A stretch of DNA of 8,612 nucleotides from positions 1 to 8,612 of the forward strand of contig JAKBTA010000059.1 of NCBI GenBank assembly GCA_021844645.1, in the 5' to 3' direction. Position 1 is the first letter of the stretch, and each line of letters opens with the position of its first letter. This DNA comes from Nitrospirota bacterium (GTDB lineage Bacteria > Nitrospirota_A > Leptospirillia > Leptospirillales > Leptospirillaceae). A program made the position numbers and the translations under genes. Under the pieces are notes generated by a model. It saw only the letters and a list, made by a program, of their open reading frames with translations, was not told the DNA's origin and did not search any database. Shown piece by piece: positions 1 through 6,982 of this stretch.

Positions 1-49
1 TGCACTTTCGATCATAAAACGATACCAGCACCATGTCAATATCTTTAAG

Positions 50-78
50 AAAAGAGGAAGCGTTTCGCTTCCTCTTTT
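50..78 (+). terminator. Perfect 13-bp hairpin, terminator-like
   Basis: Bases 50-62 (AAAAGAGGAAGCG) are the exact reverse complement of 66-78 (CGCTTCCTCTTTT), with a TTT loop. The right arm ends in a short T run and the left arm begins with A residues, so it could act as an intrinsic terminator in either direction, although the T tract is part of the stem rather than a free tail. One frame entering from the window edge stops at 46-48 (TAA), just before the stem, so it may terminate an upstream gene whose end lies in the first 48 bases; that gene cannot be identified. The hairpin also sits where MetK homology is abruptly lost. Confidence 0.6.
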
Positions 79-100
79 CCATAACAGCGGGAGCAAAGGG

Positions 101-904
101 TTGATGTTCGGAATGGCGGTCAATGAATCCGAAGAACTGATGCCGATGCCAATTCTGTTGGCACACAGGCTGACAAGGCAGCTTTCCAATGTGAGAAAGA
201 CGGGGCTTCTCCCCTATCTTCGTCCGGATGGAAAAGCTCAGGTTTCGCTTCGGTATGATGGATTTAAGCCAGTAGGCGTTGAGACAATCGTTGTTTCAAC
301 CCAACATGCTCCTGAAGTGACACAAGAGGAAATTCGTCGGGATATTATTGAAAAAGTGATTAGACCGGTGATTCCAAAAAATCTTTTGGATGAAAAGACC
401 GTGACGTTTCATATCAACCCGACAGGGAGATTTGTGACCGGTGGTCCAATGGGTGACGCGGGGTTGACCGGCAGAAAGATTATCGTTGACACCTATGGTG
501 GTTGGGGGCGACATGGAGGGGGAGCCTTTTCAGGAAAAGATCCGACAAAGGTCGACCGTTCTGCATGCTATATGGCCCGATATATAGCAAAAAATATTGT
601 GGGGGCAGGATTGGCTTCGCGTTGTGAAGTTCAGTTGGCTTATGCGATCGGAGTTGCGGATCCTGTTTCAATTCATGTGGAAACACAGGGAACCTCGACC
701 ATTCCTGATGACCGAATCGCTGAAATTGTAGCGGAAATCTTTCCTCTGACACCAAAGGGAATCATTGATCACCTGAAGTTGCGCCGACCCATTTACAAGA
801 AAACGGCTTCTTATGGCCATTTCGGCCGACTCGAAGAAGATTTTACATGGGAGAAGCTTGATCAGGTGGACAATCTTCGACGTGAGGCTGCAAGAAAAGG
901 CTAG
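101..904 (+). CDS. metK: S-adenosylmethionine synthetase, N-terminally truncated
   Basis: Methionine adenosyltransferase makes S-adenosylmethionine from methionine and ATP in the cytosol. The 267 residues match the middle and C-terminal domains: LMFG at the start, [11 protein letters not shown] (38-48), STQH (66-69), NPTGRF (106-111), [14 protein letters not shown] (121-134), GGGAFSGKD (139-147) and YGHFGR near the end. Full-length family members have about 380-400 residues, so roughly the first 115-120 are absent, including the HPDK ATP-binding motif and the GAGDQ part of the GAGDQGLMFG motif. The TTG at 101 has a GGGAG element at 89-93; ATG at 104 is an alternative. The frame stays open back to base 2, but those residues do not look like MetK. 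As written the product should be inactive. It is either a rearranged or pseudogenised copy or the effect of an assembly break; the adjacent ahcY supports the locus being a normal SAM-cycle site. Confidence 0.85.
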   Translation: MMFGMAVNESEELMPMPILLAHRLTRQLSNVRKTGLLPYLRPDGKAQVSLRYDGFKPVGVETIVVSTQHAPEVTQEEIRRDIIEKVIRPVIPKNLLDEKTVTFHINPTGRFVTGGPMGDAGLTGRKIIVDTYGGWGRHGGGAFSGKDPTKVDRSACYMARYIAKNIVGAGLASRCEVQLAYAIGVADPVSIHVETQGTSTIPDDRIAEIVAEIFPLTPKGIIDHLKLRRPIYKKTASYGHFGRLEEDFTWEKLDQVDNLRREAARKG

Positions 905-2236
<1,332 letters not shown>

Positions 2237-2243
2237 GGTTGCT

Positions 2244-2447
2244 ATGAGAATGTTAGTAAATGGAAAACGCAAGGATGTTCCTGAAGGAACATCCTTGTCC
2301 TCCTATCTTGAGATCGAGGGTTTGGATCCTCAATTGGTTTCAATGGAGTTGAATGGCCGAATTGTAGAGCGTGAAGAATGGCCTTCTACACTTTTGAATG
2401 AAGATGATGAGCTTGAAATTCTCTTTTTTATGGGTGGTGGCTTGTGA
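2244..2447 (+). CDS. thiS: ThiS-like ubiquitin-fold sulfur carrier with GGGL tail
   Basis: A 67-residue protein with the ThiS pattern: a short beta strand with LVNGK (4-8), VPEGTSLSSYL (12-22), MELNGRIVEREEW (34-46), and DDELEILFFMGGG (54-66). Such carriers are adenylated at a C-terminal Gly-Gly by a ThiF/MoeB-type E1, converted to a thiocarboxylate, and donate sulfur to thiamine thiazole, molybdopterin, cysteine or other products. The last residue is Leu67 after three glycines, so the diglycine is not terminal and probably needs trimming. ATG 2244 has GAGG at 2235-2238, overlapping the ahcY stop; an upstream in-frame TTG at 2211 would add non-family residues. No thiG, thiH or other thiamine gene is near; the neighbours are a cysteine synthase and an E1, so a role in cysteine or homocysteine synthesis is at least as likely as thiamine. 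The symbol reflects family only. Confidence 0.85.
   Translation: MRMLVNGKRKDVPEGTSLSSYLEIEGLDPQLVSMELNGRIVEREEWPSTLLNEDDELEILFFMGGGL
2270..2297 (+). repeat. Perfect 12-bp inverted repeat inside thiS-like gene
   Basis: CAAGGATGTTCC (2270-2281) and GGAACATCCTTG (2286-2297) are exact reverse complements separated by TGAA. The resulting RNA hairpin would lie within codons 9-18 of the carrier gene, about 25 bases after its start codon. There is no T tract, so it is not a normal terminator. It could slow translation, stabilise the message or serve as a protein-binding dyad; nothing in the sequence decides between these. Confidence 0.6.
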
Positions 2448-3382
2448 CCTCTCCGGAAGGGGACGTTATTCGAAATCCTTTGGCGTTGATCGGGAATACA
2501 CCGCTTCTTCCCTTGTCAAAGGTGACGGCGGGTCTTGACCGGACTGTGTGGGTCAAGCTTGAGTCAAGAAATCTTGGCGGGAGTGTGAAGGATCGGCCGG
2601 CTCTTTTCATGATCGAGCAGGCTGAGCGGGATGGCCGACTTGGCAAGGATGGTCGCATTGTTGAAGCAACCAGCGGAAACACTGGTATTGCCCTTGCGCA
2701 AATTGCTGTCCTTAAAGGTTATGCCATTACCATCGTTATGCCTGAAGGTGTCTCCGGAGAGAGGGTTTCCCATCTCAAGGCTTTGGGGGCGGAAGTCCTT
2801 TTAACGCCATCAAGGGAAGGAATGGTGGGCGCTATCGGAAAAGCCACCGAGATGGAAAAATCCGAAAAAGGTCTTTTTATGCCGAGACAGTTCGAGAATC
2901 CCTCAAACCCTGAATCCCATTACCGTACAACAGGTCCTGAAATCTTCCGCCAATTGGGTCGGGTTCCGGATGGATTCGTTGCTGGTGTCGGGACAGGTGG
3001 CACGATTAGTGGTGTCGGACGATATCTTCGGGAGAAAAAAAGGGATCTCAAGATATGGGCACTTGAACCAGCCGCTTCCCCAGTCCTTTCAGGGGGGTCT
3101 CCTGGTCCTCACCGGATACAGGGAATCGGTGCCGGTTTTGAGCCGAGGACATTTAATCGATCTGTTGTTGATCGGATTGAGAAGATCTCAGATCGTGAAG
3201 CAATTGATATGGCCAGACGTCTCTCTCAGGAAGAGGGGATAATGGCAGGGATCACTTCAGGTGCTAATGTTGTTGGGGCGCTTCGCTTGGCCGGAGAGTT
3301 GCCTCCAGGCTCACATGTTGTGACAATTGTTTGTGATAGTTTTGAACGATATTTTTCGATGGAAAAATATTTGAACCTCTAG
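2444..3382 (+). CDS. cysK: Cysteine synthase (O-acetylserine sulfhydrylase type)
   Basis: A 312-residue fold-type II PLP enzyme that should replace the side-chain leaving group of activated serine with sulfur to form cysteine. Visible are NPLALIGNTPL (11-21), SVKDRPA with the Schiff-base Lys49, the substrate loop TSGNTG (76-81), Gln149 before NPSNPESHYRTTGPEI, the phosphate-cup GTGGT (183-187), SGGSPGPHRIQGIGAGF (216-232) and Ser299 as likely partner of the PLP ring nitrogen. The SGGxPGPHxIQGIGAGF stretch is typical of CysK and lacks the Arg pattern of the mycobacterial O-phosphoserine enzyme CysM, so O-acetylserine is the better substrate guess. The usual SGERYLST segment reads SFERYFSM, an odd Gly-to-Phe change. 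GTG 2444 overlaps the ThiS-like stop by four bases (GTGA), indicating translational coupling and suggesting the carrier may supply its sulfur. CysM or a CBS-like name would also be possible. Confidence 0.88.
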   Translation: MTSPEGDVIRNPLALIGNTPLLPLSKVTAGLDRTVWVKLESRNLGGSVKDRPALFMIEQAERDGRLGKDGRIVEATSGNTGIALAQIAVLKGYAITIVMPEGVSGERVSHLKALGAEVLLTPSREGMVGAIGKATEMEKSEKGLFMPRQFENPSNPESHYRTTGPEIFRQLGRVPDGFVAGVGTGGTISGVGRYLREKKRDLKIWALEPAASPVLSGGSPGPHRIQGIGAGFEPRTFNRSVVDRIEKISDREAIDMARRLSQEEGIMAGITSGANVVGALRLAGELPPGSHVVTIVCDSFERYFSMEKYLNL

Positions 3383-3395
3383 TGTGTCGTTGGTT

Positions 3396-3424
3396 TTGAT
3401 TCTGCCGCCGTTTGGCAAAATCAA
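3396..3424 (+). repeat. Imperfect hairpin upstream of moeB-like 1
   Basis: In the 60-base gap after the cysteine synthase gene, 3396-3406 pairs with 3414-3424 over 11 positions with one C-A mismatch and a seven-base loop. It ends a few bases before the ribosome-binding site GAGGA (3431-3435) of the next gene. No T run follows, so termination is doubtful; it may set the relative expression of the two cistrons. Confidence 0.35.
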
Positions 3425-3442
3425 GCTTATGAGGATGTTGCG

Positions 3443-4249
3443 ATGGAAATGACAGAAGATCAGATACACCGGTATTCCCGGCATATATTGTTGTCCGAAG
3501 TGGGCGGGAGTGGTCAGCTAAAGCTCTTGAACTCCAGAGTCCTGATCATTGGGGCGGGCGGCCTTGGAAGCCCTGTGGCCCTCTATCTGGCAGCTGCAGG
3601 GGTCGGGCATATAGGAATAGTGGATATGGATGTGGTTGATCTTTCCAACCTGCAACGCCAGGTGATCCATCACTCCAAGGATGTTGGCAGGCCCAAGGTT
3701 CTTTCAGCTTCGGAAAAGATGATTGCGCTGAACCCTGATGTTGAGGTGAAAACCTATCAGGCACTCCTGAGTTCTGAAAATGCCCGGGAGATTGCTGAAC
3801 CTTATGATGTCATTGTGGATGGTACCGATAATTTTTCGGCGAAATTTCTGATTAATGATTTGGCTGTTCTCACTGGAAAGCCCCTTGTTCATGGTGGCAT
3901 CCTTCGATTTTCCGGTCAGGTGATGACGATTGTTCCTGGACAAAGTGCCTGTTATCGTTGCATTTTCAGGGAACCACCACCAGCTGGAGCTATCCCGACA
4001 TGCTCCGAGGCCGGTGTTCTCGGTGTTATTGCCGGAGTGATTGGTTCAATTCAGGCCACAGAAGTTTTGAAGTTCCTTTTGGGAAAAGGCGACCTTCTGA
4101 CGAACCATCTTTTAACTTACGATGCCTTGACTGTTCTTATTCGAAAAGTGGGTGTCCGGAAAAACCCCCGTTGTCCCGTTTGCGGTGACAATCCAACCAT
4201 TACGGAGCTTCACGATTATGAGCAACCCGTCTGTGCCAATCCAGTCTGA
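3443..4249 (+). CDS. moeB: ThiF/MoeB/HesA-type E1-like adenylyltransferase (copy 1)
   Basis: A 268-residue cytosolic enzyme expected to adenylate the C-terminal glycine of a ThiS/MoaD-type carrier. Features: N-terminal MTEDQIHRYSRHILL (3-17), nucleotide loop GAGGLG (37-42), DMDVVDLSNLQRQ (61-73) with the Mg-binding Asp and catalytic Arg, Lys85, DGTDN (126-130), first zinc pair CYRC (170-173), candidate catalytic Cys187 in TCSEAGV, and second zinc pair CPVC (244-247). It ends soon after the zinc site, so there is no fused rhodanese domain as in MoeZ. ATG 3443 has GAGGA at 3431-3435. Its neighbours are the ThiS-like carrier and cysteine synthase upstream and thrC downstream, so the ThiS-like protein is its likeliest partner. 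Family membership is secure; moeB, thiF and hesA cannot be separated by sequence alone, and no molybdopterin gene is nearby. Confidence 0.9.
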   Translation: MEMTEDQIHRYSRHILLSEVGGSGQLKLLNSRVLIIGAGGLGSPVALYLAAAGVGHIGIVDMDVVDLSNLQRQVIHHSKDVGRPKVLSASEKMIALNPDVEVKTYQALLSSENAREIAEPYDVIVDGTDNFSAKFLINDLAVLTGKPLVHGGILRFSGQVMTIVPGQSACYRCIFREPPPAGAIPTCSEAGVLGVIAGVIGSIQATEVLKFLLGKGDLLTNHLLTYDALTVLIRKVGVRKNPRCPVCGDNPTITELHDYEQPVCANPV

Positions 4250-5495
4250 TCCTTCTGCCCATTCCGGCGTGAAAGCGCTAAAATGCCGTGAATGCGGCAG
4301 AAGATATGAGCTTTTAGCCATACATGTCTGTGAGTTTTGTTTTGGGCCCCTGGAAGTTGAGTATGATTATGAAGTCATTGGACGGAAGATCTCTCGAAAA
4401 TCGATTGAGGCTGGTCCAGTTTCCCTCTGGAGATACAAAGATCTGTTGCCTGTCCTTGGAGAGCCTACGGCTGGACTTCATGCCGGTATGACGCCACTGG
4501 TACGTGCAGATCGCCTTGGTCGGGCTCTTGGCCTGAAAAACCTATACGTTAAAAATGACACAGTGAATCATCCGACCTTGTCTTTCAAGGATCGGGTTGT
4601 GGCGGTGGCGACTACAAGAGCCAGGGAATTAGGTTTTACAACAATTGCCTGTGCTTCGACCGGCAATCTTGCCAATTCGGTTTCAGCTCATGCTGCCAGT
4701 TGCGGTATGGAATGCTTTGTTTTTATTCCACATGATCTGGAAGCAGGAAAGGTTTTAGGTAACCTGATTTACAAGCCAACGGTCGTTTCAGTCAAGGGAA
4801 CCTATGACGATGTGAACCGGTTGTGCAGCGAGATTGGCGCAGAATATCCATGGGCTTTTGTCAATATCAACATACGCCCATATTATGCTGAAGGCTCCAA
4901 GTCGTTGGCTTTTGAAACGGCTGAACAGCTGGGGTGGCGGGTTCCGGACCAAGTTGTTGTTCCGATTGCGTCGGGATCCCTTTTGACAAAAATCTGGAAA
5001 GGTTTTCACGAGTTTACCCGCCTCGGCCTTGTGGATGAAAATCCGCTTTTGAAGGTCAATGGAGCCCAGGCATCGGGATGTTCGCCTGTTTACCAGGCAT
5101 ATGTTTCCGGAAAAAATCACATTGTTCCTGTTCGTCCAAATACCATTGCCAAATCTTTGGCGATCGGAAATCCTGCCGACGGATTTTATGCTCTTGATGT
5201 TGTTGGAAAGTCAGGTGGGCAGGTTGAACAGGCCACGGATTCGGAAATCATCGACGGAATGAAACTTCTTGCTGAAACAGAAGGTATCTTTGCCGAGACT
5301 GCAGGAGGGGTGACTGTGGCCTGCCTGAAAAAGCTGGCAGAAAAGGGAGCCATACGACCGGATGAGCTAACCGTTGCTTATATAACCGGAAATGGACTTA
5401 AAACCATGGAAGCTCTTGCAGGTTCTTTGTCCCAGCCGGTCAGTATCGACCCCAACCTGTCTTCCTTTAGACAGATCGTCAACCCGAAATCCTAG
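4218..5495 (+). CDS. thrC: Threonine synthase with N-terminal zinc ribbon
   Basis: A 425-residue fold-type II PLP enzyme of the ThrC class that normally converts O-phosphohomoserine to threonine plus phosphate. A short N-terminal zinc ribbon has Cys23/Cys26 and Cys38/Cys41 (CREC and CEFC), followed by GMTPLVRADRLG (90-101), SFKDR with PLP Lys124, the phosphate-binding loop ASTGNLANSVSAHAA (146-160), PIASGSLLTKIWKGF (249-263), and ITGNGLKT near the end. ATG 4218 lies inside the 3' end of moeB-like 1 (32-base overlap), with GGAG at 4204-4207. An in-frame GTG at 4152 would lie deeper in the previous gene and adds no family sequence. The frame stops at TAG 5493-5495, inside the ribosome-binding site of the cysO-like gene, so expression is probably coupled. 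Threonine synthesis is the default call; its place between two sulfur-transfer modules raises the possibility of a sulfhydrylation role on O-phosphohomoserine. Confidence 0.92.
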   Translation: MSNPSVPIQSDPSAHSGVKALKCRECGRRYELLAIHVCEFCFGPLEVEYDYEVIGRKISRKSIEAGPVSLWRYKDLLPVLGEPTAGLHAGMTPLVRADRLGRALGLKNLYVKNDTVNHPTLSFKDRVVAVATTRARELGFTTIACASTGNLANSVSAHAASCGMECFVFIPHDLEAGKVLGNLIYKPTVVSVKGTYDDVNRLCSEIGAEYPWAFVNINIRPYYAEGSKSLAFETAEQLGWRVPDQVVVPIASGSLLTKIWKGFHEFTRLGLVDENPLLKVNGAQASGCSPVYQAYVSGKNHIVPVRPNTIAKSLAIGNPADGFYALDVVGKSGGQVEQATDSEIIDGMKLLAETEGIFAETAGGVTVACLKKLAEKGAIRPDELTVAYITGNGLKTMEALAGSLSQPVSIDPNLSSFRQIVNPKS

Positions 5496-5500
5496 GAGGA
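5494..5500 (+). promoter_or_regulatory. Strong ribosome-binding site of cysO-like gene
   Basis: AGGAGGA overlaps the thrC stop codon (TAG 5493-5495) and lies three bases before ATG 5504. The strong match but short spacing supports coupling of carrier translation to thrC. Confidence 0.7.
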
Positions 5501-5503
5501 TTC

Positions 5504-5782
5504 ATGTCTGTACTGGTTCGCATACCGACTCCCTTAAGGCCTCTTGCCGGTGGGCAATCTGAGCTTTCGGAGGAAGGAACATCCGTAAAGGAGATCTTGG
5601 ACAATTTGATCACGCGATTCCCGGCAATGAGGGAAAGAATGATGGATGAGTCCGGTGAACTTAGACGGTTCATCAATATTTATGTCAATGAAGAGGACAT
5701 TCGATTCAGGGAGGGTGTGGCAACTCCGATCTCTCCCGGTGACGAGGTATCTATTATTCCGGCGATTGCCGGGGGGGCTTAG
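5504..5782 (+). CDS. cysO: CysO-like sulfur carrier protein with AGGA tail
   Basis: A 92-residue MoaD/ThiS-fold carrier. From memory of the mycobacterial family, it resembles M. tuberculosis CysO along its whole length: IPTPLRPLAGGQ (7-18), RMMDESGELRRFINIYVNEE (45-64), DIRFREGVATPI (65-76), GDEVSIIPAIAGG (79-91). CysO is converted to a C-terminal thiocarboxylate and donates sulfur to activated serine on a cysteine synthase; the JAMM peptidase Mec then frees cysteine. Mycobacterial CysO ends in Gly-Gly, whereas this protein has an extra Ala92, so a trimming step is expected, as for Wolinella HcyS. The GG-A codons fall in a run of seven G (5771-5777). The gene sits between thrC and the NIL gene, four bases before the latter, with moeB-like 2 and a Mec-like peptidase downstream. 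Confidence 0.9.
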   Translation: MSVLVRIPTPLRPLAGGQSELSEEGTSVKEILDNLITRFPAMRERMMDESGELRRFINIYVNEEDIRFREGVATPISPGDEVSIIPAIAGGA

Positions 5783-5786
5783 TTTA

Positions 5787-6029
5787 ATGGCACAACTCCG
5801 AATTCATTTGACCTTCCCCGAGGACCGGGTTCGGGATCCAATCATCTACGAGATCTCCAAAAACTTTCAGGTCATTCCGAATATCCGCAGAGCGGATGTT
5901 TCGGATAAAACCGGATGGATGGAGCTTGAGTTGGTCGGAGACCTTTCTGAGATTGAATCGACAATCGATTGGCTCAGAAAAAAAGGTGTCCACGTGGATC
6001 CACTTGAGAAAAGTATCCTTGAGGGGTAA
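5787..6029 (+). CDS. Stand-alone NIL-domain protein
   Basis: An 80-residue protein made almost entirely of a NIL domain, a small ferredoxin-like fold known from the C-terminus of the methionine transporter ATPase MetN and from proteins tied to methionine or homocysteine synthesis. Visible family features are RIHLTFPED (5-13), PIIYEIS (18-24), NIRRADVSDKTGWMELELVG (32-51) and WLRKKGVHVDP (62-72). No CxxC or other iron-sulfur motif is present, so it is not the ferredoxin-fused NIL type. ATG 5787 is chosen because the G run 5771-5777 can act as a ribosome-binding site nine bases upstream and the domain starts directly here; the open frame extends upstream only as a shadow within cysO. Placement between a carrier and its E1/JAMM genes suggests a sensor of, or small-molecule binding partner for, a sulfur amino acid. 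The exact role is unknown. Confidence 0.85.
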   Translation: MAQLRIHLTFPEDRVRDPIIYEISKNFQVIPNIRRADVSDKTGWMELELVGDLSEIESTIDWLRKKGVHVDPLEKSILEG

Positions 6030-6137
6030 CCGTACTTTATTGGAAGAGTGTTTCGTTTTTTAATATCATCAATCAGGTAGGACCCCGCTTATTTCATTCA
6101 GGGAAGAGACTGGAAAAAATCTCCAGGGGAGAGATCA
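6030..6137 (+). promoter_or_regulatory. 108-base gap with possible weak promoter
   Basis: This is the longest gap inside the sulfur gene block. A TTGGAA (6040-6045) and TAATAT (6061-6066) are separated by 15 bases, shorter than ideal for a sigma-70 promoter. A short hairpin (CTGGA 6110-6114 with TCCAG 6122-6126) touches the first bases of the AGGGGAGAG ribosome-binding site (6125-6133) of moeB-like 2. Both are weak signals. No small gene is evident. Confidence 0.25.
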
Positions 6138-6968
6138 ATGAGTCATGGGATTGCAAAGCCGGTCAATGAGATGACTGAAGAGCAGATCATTCGTTATGGC
6201 CGCCACATTATCTTAAAAGAGGTAGGGGGCATTGGTCAGCGGACCCTGTTGGGTTCGAGCGTCCTGATTATTGGAGCGGGCGGTTTGGGAAGTCCTGTGG
6301 CTCTTTACCTGGCCGCTGCAGGTGTTGGCAAGATTGGTCTGGTGGACCTTGACACTGTTGACATGTCAAATCTGCAAAGGCAAATCATCCATTCCACCGC
6401 GACATTGGGTGTTCCTAAAGTTTTATCGGCACAAAAGACGATGAATGAGCTCAACCCGGATGTGCAGGTTATTTGCCATCAGGAACGATTGACATCCGAA
6501 AATGCCATGGAGCTTTTCTCCGGGTATGATGTCATTGTTGACGGGTCGGATAATTTCGGAACGCGTTATGTTGTAAATGATGCGGCCTATTTTTTGAAGA
6601 AACCACTGGTTTCCGGATCGATTCTGAGGTTTGAGGGGCAGGTCATTGCAATCAGGGGATACATGGATACACCTTGCTATCGCTGTCTCTACCCTGAGGC
6701 TCCACCTCCAGGACTGGTTCCTTCTTGCTCGGAAGCGGGAGTTCTAGGGGTTCTTGCAGGAACAATTGGAACATTGCAGGCAGCTGAGGTCGTCAAGCTA
6801 TTGCTGGGAATCGGTGAGCCCTTGTCGGATCGCCTCCTGCTTTATGATGCCCTTTCAATGGATTTTCGGAGAGTTCGGGTCCCAAAGGATCCTGAATGCA
6901 AGCTTTGTGGTCCCAAAGCGACGATCCACTCGGTAACTGGTTCCACCGACGTGATCTGTGCCATTTAG
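6138..6968 (+). CDS. moeB: ThiF/MoeB/HesA-type E1-like adenylyltransferase (copy 2)
   Basis: A 276-residue paralogue of the E1-like enzyme at 3443-4249; more than half of positions agree by eye. It shows MTEEQIIRYGRHIILKEVGG (12-31), GAGGLG (46-51), DLDTVDMSNLQRQ (70-82), Lys94, DGSDN (135-139), zinc pair CYRC (180-183), candidate catalytic Cys197 in SCSEAGV and zinc pair CKLC (254-257). There is no rhodanese extension. It should activate a carrier C-terminus with ATP; the CysO-like protein encoded two genes upstream is the natural partner, with the JAMM peptidase 14 bases downstream completing the set. ATG 6138 has AGGGGAGAG at 6125-6133; the N-terminus is about nine residues longer than copy 1. 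Third-position differences from copy 1 are many, so the duplication is old or the two copies were acquired separately. Confidence 0.9.
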   Translation: MSHGIAKPVNEMTEEQIIRYGRHIILKEVGGIGQRTLLGSSVLIIGAGGLGSPVALYLAAAGVGKIGLVDLDTVDMSNLQRQIIHSTATLGVPKVLSAQKTMNELNPDVQVICHQERLTSENAMELFSGYDVIVDGSDNFGTRYVVNDAAYFLKKPLVSGSILRFEGQVIAIRGYMDTPCYRCLYPEAPPPGLVPSCSEAGVLGVLAGTIGTLQAAEVVKLLLGIGEPLSDRLLLYDALSMDFRRVRVPKDPECKLCGPKATIHSVTGSTDVICAI

Positions 6969-6971
6969 TTC

Positions 6972-6975
6972 AAGG
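6972..6975 (+). promoter_or_regulatory. AAGG ribosome-binding site supporting TTG start of mec-like gene
   Basis: AAGG lies seven bases before TTG 6983. The later in-frame ATG at 7019 is preceded by a run of T residues with no purine-rich element, so the TTG start is favoured. Confidence 0.5.
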
Positions 6976-6982
6976 TTGTCTC

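Noticed and set aside
1..33. tRNA-like 3' end (TTCGATC loop followed by CACCA)
   Set aside because: Bases flanking the putative T loop do not pair, so no T stem or acceptor stem can be built.
2244..2447. Thiamine biosynthesis role for the ThiS-like gene
   Set aside because: Not excluded, but no thiG, thiH, thiE or TPP riboswitch is present in the window, while cysteine synthase and E1 genes are directly coupled.
3530..6330. Direct repeat formed by the two E1 genes as a recombination site
   Set aside because: DNA identity is broken by frequent third-position changes, leaving only short exact blocks, so deletion of the intervening genes by homologous recombination is not supported.
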